This document shows, in pieces, positions 34,767 to 43,850 of a stretch of DNA of 64,000 nt. The notes below the pieces were generated by a model. It was not told the DNA's origin. It made no database searches and was given only the letters and a program-made list of their open reading frames with translations. This DNA is from Companilactobacillus kimchii DSM 13961 = JCM 10707 (GTDB lineage: Bacteria; Bacillota; Bacilli; Lactobacillales; Lactobacillaceae): assembly GCF_001435445.1 (NCBI RefSeq), contig NZ_AZDH01000026.1, positions 2,055 through 66,054 on the forward strand, written 5' to 3'. Each line of letters begins with the position of its first letter. Position 1 is the stretch's first letter. The position numbers and the translations under genes were made by a program.

Positions 34767-37385
34767 ATGTTGAAAGGTTCCAAAGATACAAAGGCTTCTA
34801 CAAAATCAGATGAAAAAGAAGACGTAAAACCTGTTATTGATGCTATGGTTGCCAAGGCTCATAAAGCTTTGGATATCATGGACGGTTTTACTCAAAAACA
34901 AGTTGACCATATTGTTCACCAAATGGCCATTGCTGGATTGAATGCTAGTTTTGAATTGGCTAAGTTAGCCTATAAAGAAACTGGCCGTGGAATGGTTGAA
35001 GATAAAGTTATTAAAAATATGTATGCTACAGAAGAGATTTGGCACTCAATCAAACGTGACAAGACTGTTGGTATTATTGAAGACGATAAAGAACATCGTT
35101 TGATCAAAGTCGCTGAACCACTTGGTGTTTTAGCAGGTGTTACACCCGTTACTAACCCAACTTCAACTGCAATGTTTAAGTCATTGATTGCCATGAAAAC
35201 ACGTAATCCAATTATCTTTGGTTTCCATCCCCAAGCTCAAAATTGTTCTGTTGCCGCTGCTAAGGTTATGTTAAAAGCTGCCGTTGATGCTGGTGCCCCA
35301 GAAGGTGTCATCCAATGGATCGAAAAGCCAAGTATTGAAGCAACATCATACTTGATGAATAACGAAGGAGTTGCCAGTGTTCTTGCTACTGGCGGTCCTG
35401 GTATGGTTAAGGCTGCTTATTCAACTGGTAAACCTGCTTTGGGTGTTGGTCCTGGTAATGGTCCTGCATACATCGAAAAAACTGCTAACATCAAACGTGC
35501 CGTTAATGATATTGTTCTATCAAAGACATTTGATAATGGTATGGTTTGTGCTTCTGAAAATAGTGCCATCGTTGATGCTGATATTTATGACGAAGTTAAA
35601 TCTCTATTTGAAAAGAATAAAATTTATTTCATTAAGAAATCAGACTATAAGAAGTTAGCTGATACAATGTTTAGACCAGAGGGTGGAGTTAAAGGTCCTA
35701 TCGCTGGTAAATCAGCTATTGAAATTGCTAAGTTAGCTGGTATTAAGGTTCCTGCTGATACTAAGGTACTTGGTGTTGAACTTTCAAAGGTTGGTCCAGA
35801 TGAACCACTTTCAGCCGAAAAACTTTCACCTGTTCTATCAGTTTATAAAGTTGCTGGACACAAGGAAGGCTTCGAAAAAGCTGATGAATTGTTACACTTT
35901 GGTGGTTTAGGCCACACAGTTGGTATTCACACAATGGATGAAGATTTAGCTACAGAATTTGGTATTAAGATGAAGGCTAGCCGTGTCTTGGTAAATACAC
36001 CTGCTGCTATTGGTGGTATTGGTAATCTTTACAATGAAATGATCCCATCACTTACTCTTGGTACTGGTTCATGGGGGAAGAATTCCATTTCTCATAATGT
36101 ATCTTCATTTGATTTGCTTAACATTAAGACAATCGCAAAACGGAGAAATAATATGCAATGGATTAAACAACCAAGAGTTTACTTTGAAAAGACTTCAGTT
36201 CGTTATCTAGAAGATCTTGAGGGTATGAAGAGAGCCTTTATTGTTTGTGATCCTGTCATGGTACAACTTGGTTTTGTTGATACAATTACTGATGAATTGA
36301 AACGTAGCAAGTTCCACGTTGAATATTCAATGTTCTCCGACGTTGATAATATCGTAACAACAGATGTTGTAAAACGTGGTGTCACACAAATGAATTTATT
36401 CAAGCCTGATACAATTATTGCATTAGGTGGTGGTACAACGATGGATACAGCCAAAGATATGTGGTTGTTCTACGAGCATCCTGATGTTGATCTCTTTGGT
36501 GCAAAACAAGGATTCATTGATATCAGAAAACGTGCCTACAAGTTCCCTAAGCCTGAAAAAGCACAATTTGTTGCTATCCCAACAACATATGGAACTGGTG
36601 CCGAAGTTACACCATTTAGTTCTATTATTGATACACAAACAGGAACAAAGTACCCAATCGCCGATTATGCTTTAACACCTGATGTTGCTATCATTGATTC
36701 ACAATTTGTTGAAACAATGCCAAAAGACATCATTGCTGAATCAGGTATGGATGTTTTGAATAATGCTATTGAATCATATGTAGCCAACATGGCCTCGGAT
36801 TATACAAGACCATATGCATTACAAGCTATTAAATTAGTCTTTGATAACTTAGAAAAAGCAGCTGCTGGTGATAAGGATGCGCAAGAAGAAATGCATAATG
36901 CTTCGACACTTGCAGGTATGTCATTTGGTAATGCCTTTGCTGGTGTTGGTCATTCAATCACAGATGCTCTAACAAACGTTTATGGTATCAGACATGGATT
37001 GGCTTCAATCATTGCTTTACCACAAGTGATCAATTACAACTTCGAACAACCTACAAAGATTACTATGTGGCCTAAGTATGAGAGTTTTAGAGCAGATTCA
37101 GATTATGCTGCTATTGCTAGATATATTGGCTTGTCAGGTAAAGATGATAGAGCTTTGAAAGATGCTTTGGTCAAGAAGATCATTGATCTTGCACATGGAC
37201 TTGGTATTAAATTGAGTCTTAAAGACAACTATATTAATAAGAAGGAATTTGACGAAAATGTTGATGCATTATCAGAAGCAGCATTTGGAGATCAATTCTC
37301 ATTCACAAATCCTAAAGAACCATTAATTTCAGAATTGAAACAAATCCTTGAAGACATGTACGTTGGTAAAGGAATCGAAAAATAA
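34767..37385 (+). CDS. adhE: Bifunctional acetaldehyde-CoA/alcohol dehydrogenase
   Basis: The 872-residue enzyme reduces acetyl-CoA to ethanol in two steps and reoxidises NADH; AdhE forms spirosomes. The N-terminal aldehyde dehydrogenase (about 20-450) has LGVGPGNGPAYIE and the catalytic Cys in FDNGMVCASENS. After a linker, the iron-dependent alcohol dehydrogenase (about 470-872) has ALGGGTTMDTAKDMW, GMDVLNNAIESY and GVGHSITDALTNVYGIRHGL, with the metal-ligand His and Asp. GGAGGT precedes the ATG. The control region carries Rex-like and cre sites. Confidence 0.97.
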   Translation: MLKGSKDTKASTKSDEKEDVKPVIDAMVAKAHKALDIMDGFTQKQVDHIVHQMAIAGLNASFELAKLAYKETGRGMVEDKVIKNMYATEEIWHSIKRDKTVGIIEDDKEHRLIKVAEPLGVLAGVTPVTNPTSTAMFKSLIAMKTRNPIIFGFHPQAQNCSVAAAKVMLKAAVDAGAPEGVIQWIEKPSIEATSYLMNNEGVASVLATGGPGMVKAAYSTGKPALGVGPGNGPAYIEKTANIKRAVNDIVLSKTFDNGMVCASENSAIVDADIYDEVKSLFEKNKIYFIKKSDYKKLADTMFRPEGGVKGPIAGKSAIEIAKLAGIKVPADTKVLGVELSKVGPDEPLSAEKLSPVLSVYKVAGHKEGFEKADELLHFGGLGHTVGIHTMDEDLATEFGIKMKASRVLVNTPAAIGGIGNLYNEMIPSLTLGTGSWGKNSISHNVSSFDLLNIKTIAKRRNNMQWIKQPRVYFEKTSVRYLEDLEGMKRAFIVCDPVMVQLGFVDTITDELKRSKFHVEYSMFSDVDNIVTTDVVKRGVTQMNLFKPDTIIALGGGTTMDTAKDMWLFYEHPDVDLFGAKQGFIDIRKRAYKFPKPEKAQFVAIPTTYGTGAEVTPFSSIIDTQTGTKYPIADYALTPDVAIIDSQFVETMPKDIIAESGMDVLNNAIESYVANMASDYTRPYALQAIKLVFDNLEKAAAGDKDAQEEMHNASTLAGMSFGNAFAGVGHSITDALTNVYGIRHGLASIIALPQVINYNFEQPTKITMWPKYESFRADSDYAAIARYIGLSGKDDRALKDALVKKIIDLAHGLGIKLSLKDNYINKKEFDENVDALSEAAFGDQFSFTNPKEPLISELKQILEDMYVGKGIEK

Positions 37386-37423
37386 TAAGTTGAGAATGAA
37401 TTAAAACGGATTCTCAAGCACTA

Positions 37424-37470
37424 CAAAAATAGTCCCAATAACTTGATCGTGAGTTATTGGGACTATTTTT
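37424..37470 (+). terminator. Terminator after adhE
   Basis: AATAGTCCCAATAACT and AGTTATTGGGACTATT form a perfect stem followed by Ts. The gap up to the next gene (to 37654) also carries a TATAAT near 37596 as probable -10 box. Confidence 0.88.
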
Positions 37471-37654
37471 GTATATTAACCGATATTATTTTTAATCCAG
37501 AATATTTTAAAAGCCTATGTTATAGCTGCTGAGTAAGATAAATTTTATCAAAAATGTTTACTTTTTCTTGTGTCGAGAAAAACGTTTCCCATGCTATAAT
37601 TCCTTCGCGTTAGATAAATCTGTTTTCTTTACGCAAATGGATGGGGGTAGTTAA

Positions 37655-38938
37655 TTGATGATTTCTTTAAAGAATAAAAGAAGTGTCAATTTGAAAATTA
37701 ATAAAGAGCAGTGGAGTTGGATCATGTATGATTGGGCTAATTCTGCTTATGGGATAATTGTTACGACAGCTGTTTTACCAGTTTATTTTAAGTCGATGGC
37801 TTCAGCTAATCATGTTTCGGCAGCTAGTTCTACAGCGTACTGGGGATATGCTAATAGCTTTAGTACGCTGTTAGTATCGTTATTAGCTCCGTTTCTGGGT
37901 GCATTAGCAGATTATCCTCACTTCAAAAAACGCTTGTTAAGTATGTTTTGCTGGTTAGGAATAGTGATGACAGTAGGATTAGTTTTTGTCCCTGCCTCAC
38001 AGTGGCGTTTGTTATTATTAGTTTATGTTCTGTCAGCGATTGGTTACTCAGTAAGTAATCTTTTCTACGATAGCTTTTTGACTGATGTGGCTAATGATGA
38101 GCAAATGAATAAAATATCGACTTACGGTTATGCTTATGGCTATCTGGGTGGAGTAATTGCCTTTATACTGTTTCTTGTTTTGGAATTAACTAGTGGTTTT
38201 GGAAAATTAGATGGAACAGGAATAGCTCATTGGAGCTTTGTGATCGCAGCACTTTGGTGGTTGGTATTTTATCTACCGCTACAAAGGAATGTTACTCAAA
38301 AATACTCTGTAAAATCAACAACATCTCCTTTGAAAGGAAGTTTTAAACGAGTCTTTCAAACTATTAAACACATTAAACAGTATAAGCAAGTAGCTTGGTT
38401 CTTAGTGGCTTATTTCTTCTATATAGATGGAGTCGATACTATCTTTACAATGGCAACCGCTATTGGGATGGATATCGGTATAAAAACGTCCGAATTAATG
38501 ATTGTTATGTTAGTCGTACAATTAATTGCAGTACCGTTTTCAATTCTATTTGGTTGGCTTGCTGATAAAACTTCTACTAGAAAGGGTATCCTGTTAGGAA
38601 TTGTAGTTTACCTTTTAATTTGTCTGTATGCTTTAAATCTAAAATCTAGTTTTGATTTCTGGGTCTTAGCTATTTTGGTAGGTACTAGTCAAGGTGGTTT
38701 GCAAGCTTTGAGCAGATCTTACTTTGGAAAAATTATCCCTAAAGAATCAGGTAGTGAGTTCTATGGTTTTTACAATATCTTAGGAAAATTCTCAGCAGTT
38801 ATGGGTCCATTTATTGTAGCAATTGTTACACAACTAACTGGTAAATCGACTATTGGAGCAGCTTCATTAAGTGCATTGTTCTTAGTTGGATTAGTTATTT
38901 TTGCTATTTTGCCTAAGATGGTGAAGAACGCTAAATAA
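37655..38938 (+). CDS. MFS transporter, UMF1 (Atg22-like) family
   Basis: The 427-residue transporter has about 12 helices. The start WIMYDWANSAYGIIVTTAVL is a signature of the UMF1 family, related to vacuolar amino-acid effluxers. FGWLADKTSTRKG is the MFS loop 2-3-like motif. The substrate is unknown. ATG 37658 is an alternative start three bases later. It is the last gene before a terminator and not in an operon. Confidence 0.87.
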   Translation: MMISLKNKRSVNLKINKEQWSWIMYDWANSAYGIIVTTAVLPVYFKSMASANHVSAASSTAYWGYANSFSTLLVSLLAPFLGALADYPHFKKRLLSMFCWLGIVMTVGLVFVPASQWRLLLLVYVLSAIGYSVSNLFYDSFLTDVANDEQMNKISTYGYAYGYLGGVIAFILFLVLELTSGFGKLDGTGIAHWSFVIAALWWLVFYLPLQRNVTQKYSVKSTTSPLKGSFKRVFQTIKHIKQYKQVAWFLVAYFFYIDGVDTIFTMATAIGMDIGIKTSELMIVMLVVQLIAVPFSILFGWLADKTSTRKGILLGIVVYLLICLYALNLKSSFDFWVLAILVGTSQGGLQALSRSYFGKIIPKESGSEFYGFYNILGKFSAVMGPFIVAIVTQLTGKSTIGAASLSALFLVGLVIFAILPKMVKNAK

Positions 38939-38971
38939 AAAAGGCTGAAATTATTTGATTTCAGCCTTTTT
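38937..38971 (+). terminator. Bidirectional terminator
   Basis: AAAAAAGGCTGAAAT and ATTTCAGCCTTTTT, loop TATTTG. It closes the UMF1 gene and the convergent DUF3781 gene. Confidence 0.87.
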
Positions 38972-38972
38972 G

Positions 38973-39215
38973 TCATATTCGATTAGCAGTAATTAAGCGA
39001 TAGTTGAAAGAATTAATTACCAATTCAATTTTCTCATGTTGAAGATAATAATTTTTTCCTTCTTTTTGAAAAATAGTATCCTCAGCGCTAATAATTTTAT
39101 TAACTAACTGTTTGATTTCGGGTTCTGATAAATTCAAATTTAATTTTTTATTGAATCGTCCGAAAACTAGTGGTGTATAACAGATATTTTCTAAAAATGT
39201 TTTTTGATCAGGCAT
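38973..39215 (-). CDS. DUF3781 family protein
   Basis: The 80-residue protein has the family pattern NICYTPLVFGRFNKKLNLNL in the first half, followed by EKEGKNYYL-like and FNYRLITANRI segments. The function of DUF3781 is unknown; it is usually a lone cytosolic gene. It follows the glycerophosphodiesterase gene with four bases between, so they may be co-transcribed. Confidence 0.75.
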   Translation of the reverse strand: MPDQKTFLENICYTPLVFGRFNKKLNLNLSEPEIKQLVNKIISAEDTIFQKEGKNYYLQHEKIELVINSFNYRLITANRI

Positions 39216-39219
39216 ATTA

Positions 39220-40086
39220 TTACTTCCATTTATCTATCAGATGAGCGGTCTCTTTAGTGTTGTTAGTAAAGACACTATCTAACTTGAGTGTGTTGAGAGC
39301 ATTGTAATTGTCGTTATAGGTATTGATGATCCAACCATTAGTTTTGAAGCCATTTTTGTGGGCCAATTTAATTAATTTGGGTGTCCACTGTTCTAAACGG
39401 ATGGAAACAAATTTAATATAACGAGGAGCATTTTCAATTTCCTCACTGTATTGACGTTCAGTAACTGAATCTAGTAGCCACAAGATAGGTACATTTTTTA
39501 ATGACTTATGAAAGACTTTGATACCGGGGATACTTTCATCCTGCATAATCAAATTATTCTTCATATTGTACTTTTTGATTTCTTTAGCAAGAGCCTTCTC
39601 AGTGTCAGTATTGTCGCCAGCATTCTTTTTAGTTTCGATTATGTAGTGAACTTTTTTACCATAGCGATTAAAGACATCTTTTAATTGATGTAATTTTTCG
39701 CCATTACGTAGTTTAACCTTATCCAAATCAGCAGATGTTGACTTAGAAATTGTTATATTTGAGCCAGTTGATTTCTTTAAATTATCGTCATGGGAAACGT
39801 ATAATTTATTGTCCTTACTGAGCCAAACATCCTGTTCAATATACTGCGTACCATCTTTAATAGCACGGTTGTAACCACTGAAAGAGTGATCAGGATTATT
39901 ATAAGGACTACCACGATGTGAAAAAATAATTGGTGTTTCTGGCGATGCATGATTAACATTTTGAGTTACTGAAGTAAGATTTTTAGCCTTTGGTGCAGCT
40001 GCGGCAGACACATTAGTTAATGAAATAGGCAACCCTAATAGGACAGTGAAAAAAAGTAGTAGTGCAATAAATTTCTTTTTTAACAT
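39220..40086 (-). CDS. Secreted glycerophosphodiester phosphodiesterase
   Basis: The 288-residue enzyme of the GDPD family hydrolyses glycerophosphodiesters, such as lipoteichoic-acid or phospholipid head groups. It has a signal peptide (KKKFIALLLFFTVLLGLPIS, with an AxA-like site after SAAAA). The catalytic start is FSHRGSPYNNPDHSFSGY (His-Arg-Gly), followed by EQDVWLSKDNKLYVSHDD (metal acids and His) and a later IETKK. ATG 40086 follows AAGGGGAA; the in-frame extension to 40143 was rejected. Confidence 0.88.
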   Translation of the reverse strand: MLKKKFIALLLFFTVLLGLPISLTNVSAAAAPKAKNLTSVTQNVNHASPETPIIFSHRGSPYNNPDHSFSGYNRAIKDGTQYIEQDVWLSKDNKLYVSHDDNLKKSTGSNITISKSTSADLDKVKLRNGEKLHQLKDVFNRYGKKVHYIIETKKNAGDNTDTEKALAKEIKKYNMKNNLIMQDESIPGIKVFHKSLKNVPILWLLDSVTERQYSEEIENAPRYIKFVSIRLEQWTPKLIKLAHKNGFKTNGWIINTYNDNYNALNTLKLDSVFTNNTKETAHLIDKWK

Positions 40087-40130
40087 GATTTTCCCCTTAT
40101 TGTGATATATTCCATCATAGTTGAAACACA

Positions 40131-40165
40131 AAAAAAGTGCCACCGTAAATAACGGCGACGCTTTT
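40131..40165 (-). terminator. Terminator of the small membrane-protein gene
   Basis: On the minus strand AAAAGCGTCGCCGTT and AACGGTGGCACTTTTTT form a stem with T run. On the plus strand the flanks are also A/T-rich, so it may work both ways. Confidence 0.75.
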
Positions 40166-40409
40166 ATAGATGACGTGAAAGTAAATGAGTATGTTTGTTT
40201 TGAAGATTTAGTTGTTTTGTCTTTTCACGTTCGATTTTTAATTGTTTCTTTAATTGCTCATTCTTCCAGAAACCATGAATACATACAGCTGCGGGTAATG
40301 TCATGCAACCTAGGATTGCTGGAATTAACCAAGGATTATTGTGAAGTAGTTGGAAACTCTCCTCATTGTAATGACTGATTTCTTCTTGAACATCTTTTGG
40401 TAACAACAT
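40164..40409 (-). CDS. Small membrane protein, unknown function
   Basis: The 81-residue protein has one hydrophobic stretch (NPWLIPAILGCMTLPAAVCI, about 25-45) between a charged N-terminus and a Lys-rich tail. A GAGAGGATG site lies before the ATG. The opposite-strand frame in the same place has no ribosome site and was rejected. No family is recognised. Confidence 0.6.
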   Translation of the reverse strand: MLLPKDVQEEISHYNEESFQLLHNNPWLIPAILGCMTLPAAVCIHGFWKNEQLKKQLKIEREKTKQLNLQNKHTHLLSRHL

Positions 40410-40542
40410 AATATCGCATCCTCTCTTAATTAATTACAGCATATACCATAATGATTACGCTGTCATTAAATTAAGGCGAAGGAATAAGCAAACCATCTTA
40501 TTTTTTGATAAAATTATGACTGTCATAAAAAGAAGGTTACAG

Positions 40543-41220
40543 ATGAAAAGATATCAAAGTTTTAAATTATTCCAATTAAAAGAGATAGCTATCGGTTTAA
40601 CATTTATTGGTGGTTTTATTGATGCTTATACGTATGTTCAACGTGGTCGAGTTTTAGCAGCAGGTCAAACAGGTAATATTGTCTTCCTCAGTGTAGATAT
40701 TGCACGGCAAAATTTACCAGGGATTATGACCAAAATTTTTACAATGTTATTTTTTGTTTTAGGAATTGTAACTGTTGAAATAATGAAGCATAAAAATAAT
40801 CGTAGCCATTATTGGCGGTTAGTTAGTCTTATCGCAGAGTTCGTAGTTTGTGTAATTGTTGGGTTTATGCCCAGAACGATTTCTAATATTTATATTGTAC
40901 CTGCGCTAGCGTTTGTTATGGCAATGCAAAATGTGGCTTTCAGTCAAATTGAAGGTATGGGTTATAATAATGTCTTTTCAACAGGTAATTTGAAAAAAGC
41001 TGTTATTTCCTTTGTTGAATATTTTTATCATGGTCGTAAGAGTGATGTAACCACAGCAGTGATCTATTTTGAATTAGTACTCGGTTTTGCTTTAGGAGCT
41101 GTATCATCAGCTCTCCTTCAGAAGTGGCTATTTGTAAGAACAATTTGGATAGTTCCTATTTTGTTATTGATAGTTGGTGGATATTATACTTATTTGCTTT
41201 ACTTACGAGACAAGTATTAA
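40543..41220 (+). CDS. YoaK/DUF1275 family membrane protein
   Basis: The 225-residue protein has about six helices. Its start (LKEIAIGLTFIGGFIDAYTY) followed by AAGQTGNIVFLSVDIA is typical of DUF1275. The family's function is not known. ATG 40543 has AGAAGGTTACAG in front; the frame starts earlier at 40516 without a ribosome site. It overlaps the convergent SMR gene by four bases. Confidence 0.85.
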   Translation: MKRYQSFKLFQLKEIAIGLTFIGGFIDAYTYVQRGRVLAAGQTGNIVFLSVDIARQNLPGIMTKIFTMLFFVLGIVTVEIMKHKNNRSHYWRLVSLIAEFVVCVIVGFMPRTISNIYIVPALAFVMAMQNVAFSQIEGMGYNNVFSTGNLKKAVISFVEYFYHGRKSDVTTAVIYFELVLGFALGAVSSALLQKWLFVRTIWIVPILLLIVGGYYTYLLYLRDKY

Positions 41221-41537
41221 TTACCAGATGAAATCTTAATACCAATGATACTTATCAATAGAAGAGCCACAAAGATCCAAGTCAGTGGTGATAATTTGTC
41301 ACCAAATAGGACGACTCCGATGATAACAGAACCGACAGCCCCAATTCCGGTCCAGATAGGATAGGCCAAACTCATTGGCATTCTCTTAACTGCAATGGCG
41401 AGAAAGAACATACTGAGAAATAAGCCAATGATGGTGTAAATAGTGAAACTAATTTTGGTAAATCCATGGCTTAATTTCATAGTAGTTGACCAAACAACCT
41501 CGAAGATTCCAGCTAAAATTAAATAAATCCAATTCAT
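41217..41537 (-). CDS. Small multidrug resistance (SMR) family transporter, SugE/Gdx-like
   Basis: The 106-residue protein has four helices. It shows WIYLILAGIFEVVWSTTMKL with the essential membrane Glu and the following W-S-T, plus LAYPIWTGIGAVGSV. Members of this subgroup export guanidinium or quaternary ammonium compounds; WSTTMKLS resembles the guanidinium-exporter branch more than EmrE, but that is tentative. ATG 41537 follows GGAGG. A leader with a strong hairpin precedes it. Confidence 0.85.
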   Translation of the reverse strand: MNWIYLILAGIFEVVWSTTMKLSHGFTKISFTIYTIIGLFLSMFFLAIAVKRMPMSLAYPIWTGIGAVGSVIIGVVLFGDKLSPLTWIFVALLLISIIGIKISSGN

Positions 41538-41550
41538 ATTATTTTCCTCC

Positions 41551-41660
41551 AAAAAAATAAAGTACCCCTATAAATTCCTTCTATGGCCTAATGGAATTTA
41601 TAAGAGTACTTTTTTAGTTGACACCCGGCGGTGTATAATTATTTCTATAAAGAATAGCAA
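41551..41660 (-). promoter_or_regulatory. Leader hairpin and overlapping divergent promoters of the SMR and GNAT genes
   Basis: Minus-strand promoter: TTGCTA (41660-41655), 17 bases, TATACA (41637-41632). The transcript would then meet a 19-base stem, AAGTACTCTTATAAATTCC (41611-41593) paired with 41578-41560, ending in a U-run just before the GGAGG site. That arrangement looks like a conditional terminator. The -10 box of the plus-strand GNAT gene (TATAAT 41634-41639) overlaps. ACACC/GGTGT (41621-41634) is a possible operator. It lacks the ACGR loops of mini-ykkC guanidine riboswitches. Confidence 0.5.
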
Positions 41661-41672
41661 ATTTGGGGAGAA

Positions 41673-42107
41673 ATGGCAAATATGATTCGAAAAATGCAGC
41701 CAAAAGAAATCGACAATGTTGGTAATATTTGGTTACAGGGAAATTTGGAAGCTCATCCATTTGTAAAAAAGGACTATTGGATCGGTAATTTGAATTCCGT
41801 TAAGGAACAGCTTAAAGAAGCCGAGATATATGTGTCTGTTGATAAGAATCAAATAGTAGGTTTTGCTGGTTTACAAGGGAATTATTTGGCTGGAATTTTT
41901 GTGAAAAAGGAATATCGGAGTCGTGGAGTAGGTAGAAAGTTATTAGTTTATTTGAAGCAAGAATATTCAGAATTGTCGTTGGATGTCTATTCCAAAAATA
42001 TACAAGCTAAAAAGTTCTATCTACGAAATGGGTTTAAGGTGATTCATAAAGATATTGATGAATCAACCGATGAAGTTGAATATCAAATGATTTGGAGAAG
42101 GGGATAA
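41673..42107 (+). CDS. GNAT family N-acetyltransferase
   Basis: The 144-residue enzyme has a core LAGIFVKKEYRSRGVGRKLL (acetyl-CoA loop) followed by LSLDVYSKNIQAKKFYLRNG, the motif B segment with catalytic-type Tyr. It is similar to YjaB/RimI-like enzymes. The substrate is unknown. Two starts are possible: ATG 41673 and ATG 41682; GGGGAG lies two bases before the first and eleven before the second. It is followed directly by a DUF3923 gene. Confidence 0.85.
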   Translation: MANMIRKMQPKEIDNVGNIWLQGNLEAHPFVKKDYWIGNLNSVKEQLKEAEIYVSVDKNQIVGFAGLQGNYLAGIFVKKEYRSRGVGRKLLVYLKQEYSELSLDVYSKNIQAKKFYLRNGFKVIHKDIDESTDEVEYQMIWRRG

Positions 42108-42108
42108 A

Positions 42109-42318
42109 ATGAAAATTTGGTGGGAAATCAATATAACTTGGTTAGTACTATTTGTTGCTGGTGCAATTTATCTTTTAAATAGAAGAATCGACGGGGCTGG
42201 AGCTATTCAAACTCCAACGGTTCGAATGGTTTCGCTAGCTATTTTAGGTGGATGCTTTATTTTTGTTTGTTTATGTCAATTATTAGTATTGTTTTTTATC
42301 AAAAGAAAATCTAAATAA
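42109..42318 (+). CDS. DUF3923 family small membrane protein
   Basis: The 69-residue protein has two helices separated by a short loop with RRIDGAGAIQTPTVRMVSLA, characteristic of DUF3923. It begins one base after the GNAT stop, so it is probably co-translated with it. Function unknown. Confidence 0.72.
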   Translation: MKIWWEINITWLVLFVAGAIYLLNRRIDGAGAIQTPTVRMVSLAILGGCFIFVCLCQLLVLFFIKRKSK

Positions 42319-42319
42319 T

Positions 42320-42356
42320 AAAAAATCCTGACCAATTAAATTTGATCAGGATTTTG
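42320..42356 (+). terminator. Bidirectional terminator
   Basis: AAAAATCCTGA and TCAGGATTTTG with inner CAATTAAATTTG pairing. It separates the GNAT-DUF3923 pair from the convergent MFS gene. Confidence 0.83.
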
Positions 42357-42357
42357 T

Positions 42358-43539
42358 TTATTCTGCTGGTACAATAGGATGTTTTCTAACGACAAAGGTT
42401 AGTAAATAAGATGCGGCTAAGATGACTGTTACGACTAGGTATGGATAATGAGTATTCCAATCCATCAATGCTCCAGACATCAAAGGCCCGATAACATTCC
42501 CAATACTAGTCAATGACATATTCATACCATTGATAAGTCCTTGATTGGAACGGCTAGATTTAGTCAATAAAGTTGTAATAGCTGGTCTTAATAAGTCAAA
42601 TGATGAAAAGATGATTAGCGTTGCTACAATAACTTCGACGTGTGAATGTGCTTGAGTAATCCAAAAGACACAGACGGCACTTAGTAAAAAGGCAATACTG
42701 ATCAAACGCATTTCTCCAATTTTATTAATGATCCAGTTGAAGGCTGCAACCTGCAAAATTAAAGAAATAATTCCGTTTAAAGTTAAAACTAAAGCGATTG
42801 TACTTAAACCAAAATTGAAAACTTGGTTGACATAAATACTATAGATACTTTCGAATCCTTGTAAACCAAATGATGATACTAGGATCATTCCGAAGAGCAT
42901 TACCATTGGTAATGTCAAAATTGATTTGATAGAGCCTTGTTCTTGAGCTTTTTTCTCAGCTTCCAAAGCTTCTTCTTCAAGAACTTCTTTGTTTTCTTTT
43001 AATAGGAATAGAGTAAAGATAGCGCTGATGATACCAAGGGCACCGGCAAAGTAGAATGGCGTCTTATAAGTGATACCAGCTAGGATACCACCAAGTCCTG
43101 GTCCCAAGATTAAACCACCACTAAAAGCGGCAGAGAGCCAGCCAATAACTTTGGCACGTTCTTTTAATGTTGTCAAATCAGAGCCTAAAGCCATCGAAGT
43201 TGGCACAACCATCGCAGCCGATAAACCACCGATAACACGAGAGATGTTAAAGATAGGTAAGCTAGTAGCAACAGCAAAGATGAATTCTGAGATAGCATAA
43301 GTGAATAAACCGATAACGATTACTGGTTTACGTCCAACTTTATCAGACATCTTACCAACAATAGGAGAAGCGACAAATTGAGCAAAAGCAAAAAGTGACG
43401 TCATAACTCCCATTTGAGATGTTGTATAGTGGAATTCATTTTTAATAAATGGTGTAACTGGAATAACTAATCCGATTCCTAAACAGATTAGAAAGTTACT
43501 GACTACAAGGATATAGATTGATTTTTTGTTTTTCCCCAT
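42358..43539 (-). CDS. MFS drug efflux transporter (DHA1, TetA/NorA-like)
   Basis: The 393-residue proton-driven exporter has 12 helices. Helix 1 is NFLICLGIGLVIPVTPFI. The loop 2-3 motif is GKMSDKVGRKPVIV, and the antiporter motif C is GLILGPGLGGILAG. It belongs to the 12-helix drug:H+ antiporters. Its long leader contains a terminator-like hairpin directly before the start, which suggests attenuation. GGGGGGAAAT is the ribosome site. Confidence 0.9.
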   Translation of the reverse strand: MGKNKKSIYILVVSNFLICLGIGLVIPVTPFIKNEFHYTTSQMGVMTSLFAFAQFVASPIVGKMSDKVGRKPVIVIGLFTYAISEFIFAVATSLPIFNISRVIGGLSAAMVVPTSMALGSDLTTLKERAKVIGWLSAAFSGGLILGPGLGGILAGITYKTPFYFAGALGIISAIFTLFLLKENKEVLEEEALEAEKKAQEQGSIKSILTLPMVMLFGMILVSSFGLQGFESIYSIYVNQVFNFGLSTIALVLTLNGIISLILQVAAFNWIINKIGEMRLISIAFLLSAVCVFWITQAHSHVEVIVATLIIFSSFDLLRPAITTLLTKSSRSNQGLINGMNMSLTSIGNVIGPLMSGALMDWNTHYPYLVVTVILAASYLLTFVVRKHPIVPAE

Positions 43540-43571
43540 ATTTCCCCCCTAATGATAAATATTTTTAAGTT

Positions 43572-43646
43572 CAAAAAAACTACTATCTGCTGACAGTAGT
43601 TAACGATAAGAAAGCCGACATTCTAAGAAGAACTTAGATATCGGCT
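43572..43646 (-). promoter_or_regulatory. Attenuator-like leader of the MFS gene
   Basis: On the minus strand ACTACTGTC-AGC-AGATAGTAGT followed by seven Us (43600-43573) is an intrinsic terminator about 35 bases before the start codon. Upstream, AGCCGATATCTAAG pairs with CTTAGAATGTCGGCT (43646-43613). AAGTTCATA further upstream could pair with the GAACTT after the U-run and compete. Such leaders control expression by premature termination. Confidence 0.5.
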
Positions 43647-43850
43647 AGATATGAACTTGAAATCTCACATTACTTCATAGCTTACTATGATTCTATATTA
43701 ATGTCTAATACTATAAACTAACTATTATATTAAATTTATATAACAAAAATAACGTTTGGCATATAAAATTATTTAAAATGGTTTAAAAAATGGACATTTC
43801 GTATGGATGGTATTAATATGTTAGGTATGACTAATAAGGAGGTCATATTT

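Noticed and set aside
40121-40378. 85-residue plus-strand frame
   Set aside because: No ribosome site and it is antisense to the 81-residue membrane-protein gene, which has one.
41538-41660. Guanidine riboswitch before the SMR gene
   Set aside because: Neither the ACGR-loop hairpin pair of class II nor the class III consensus could be seen; only a terminator-like stem is present.
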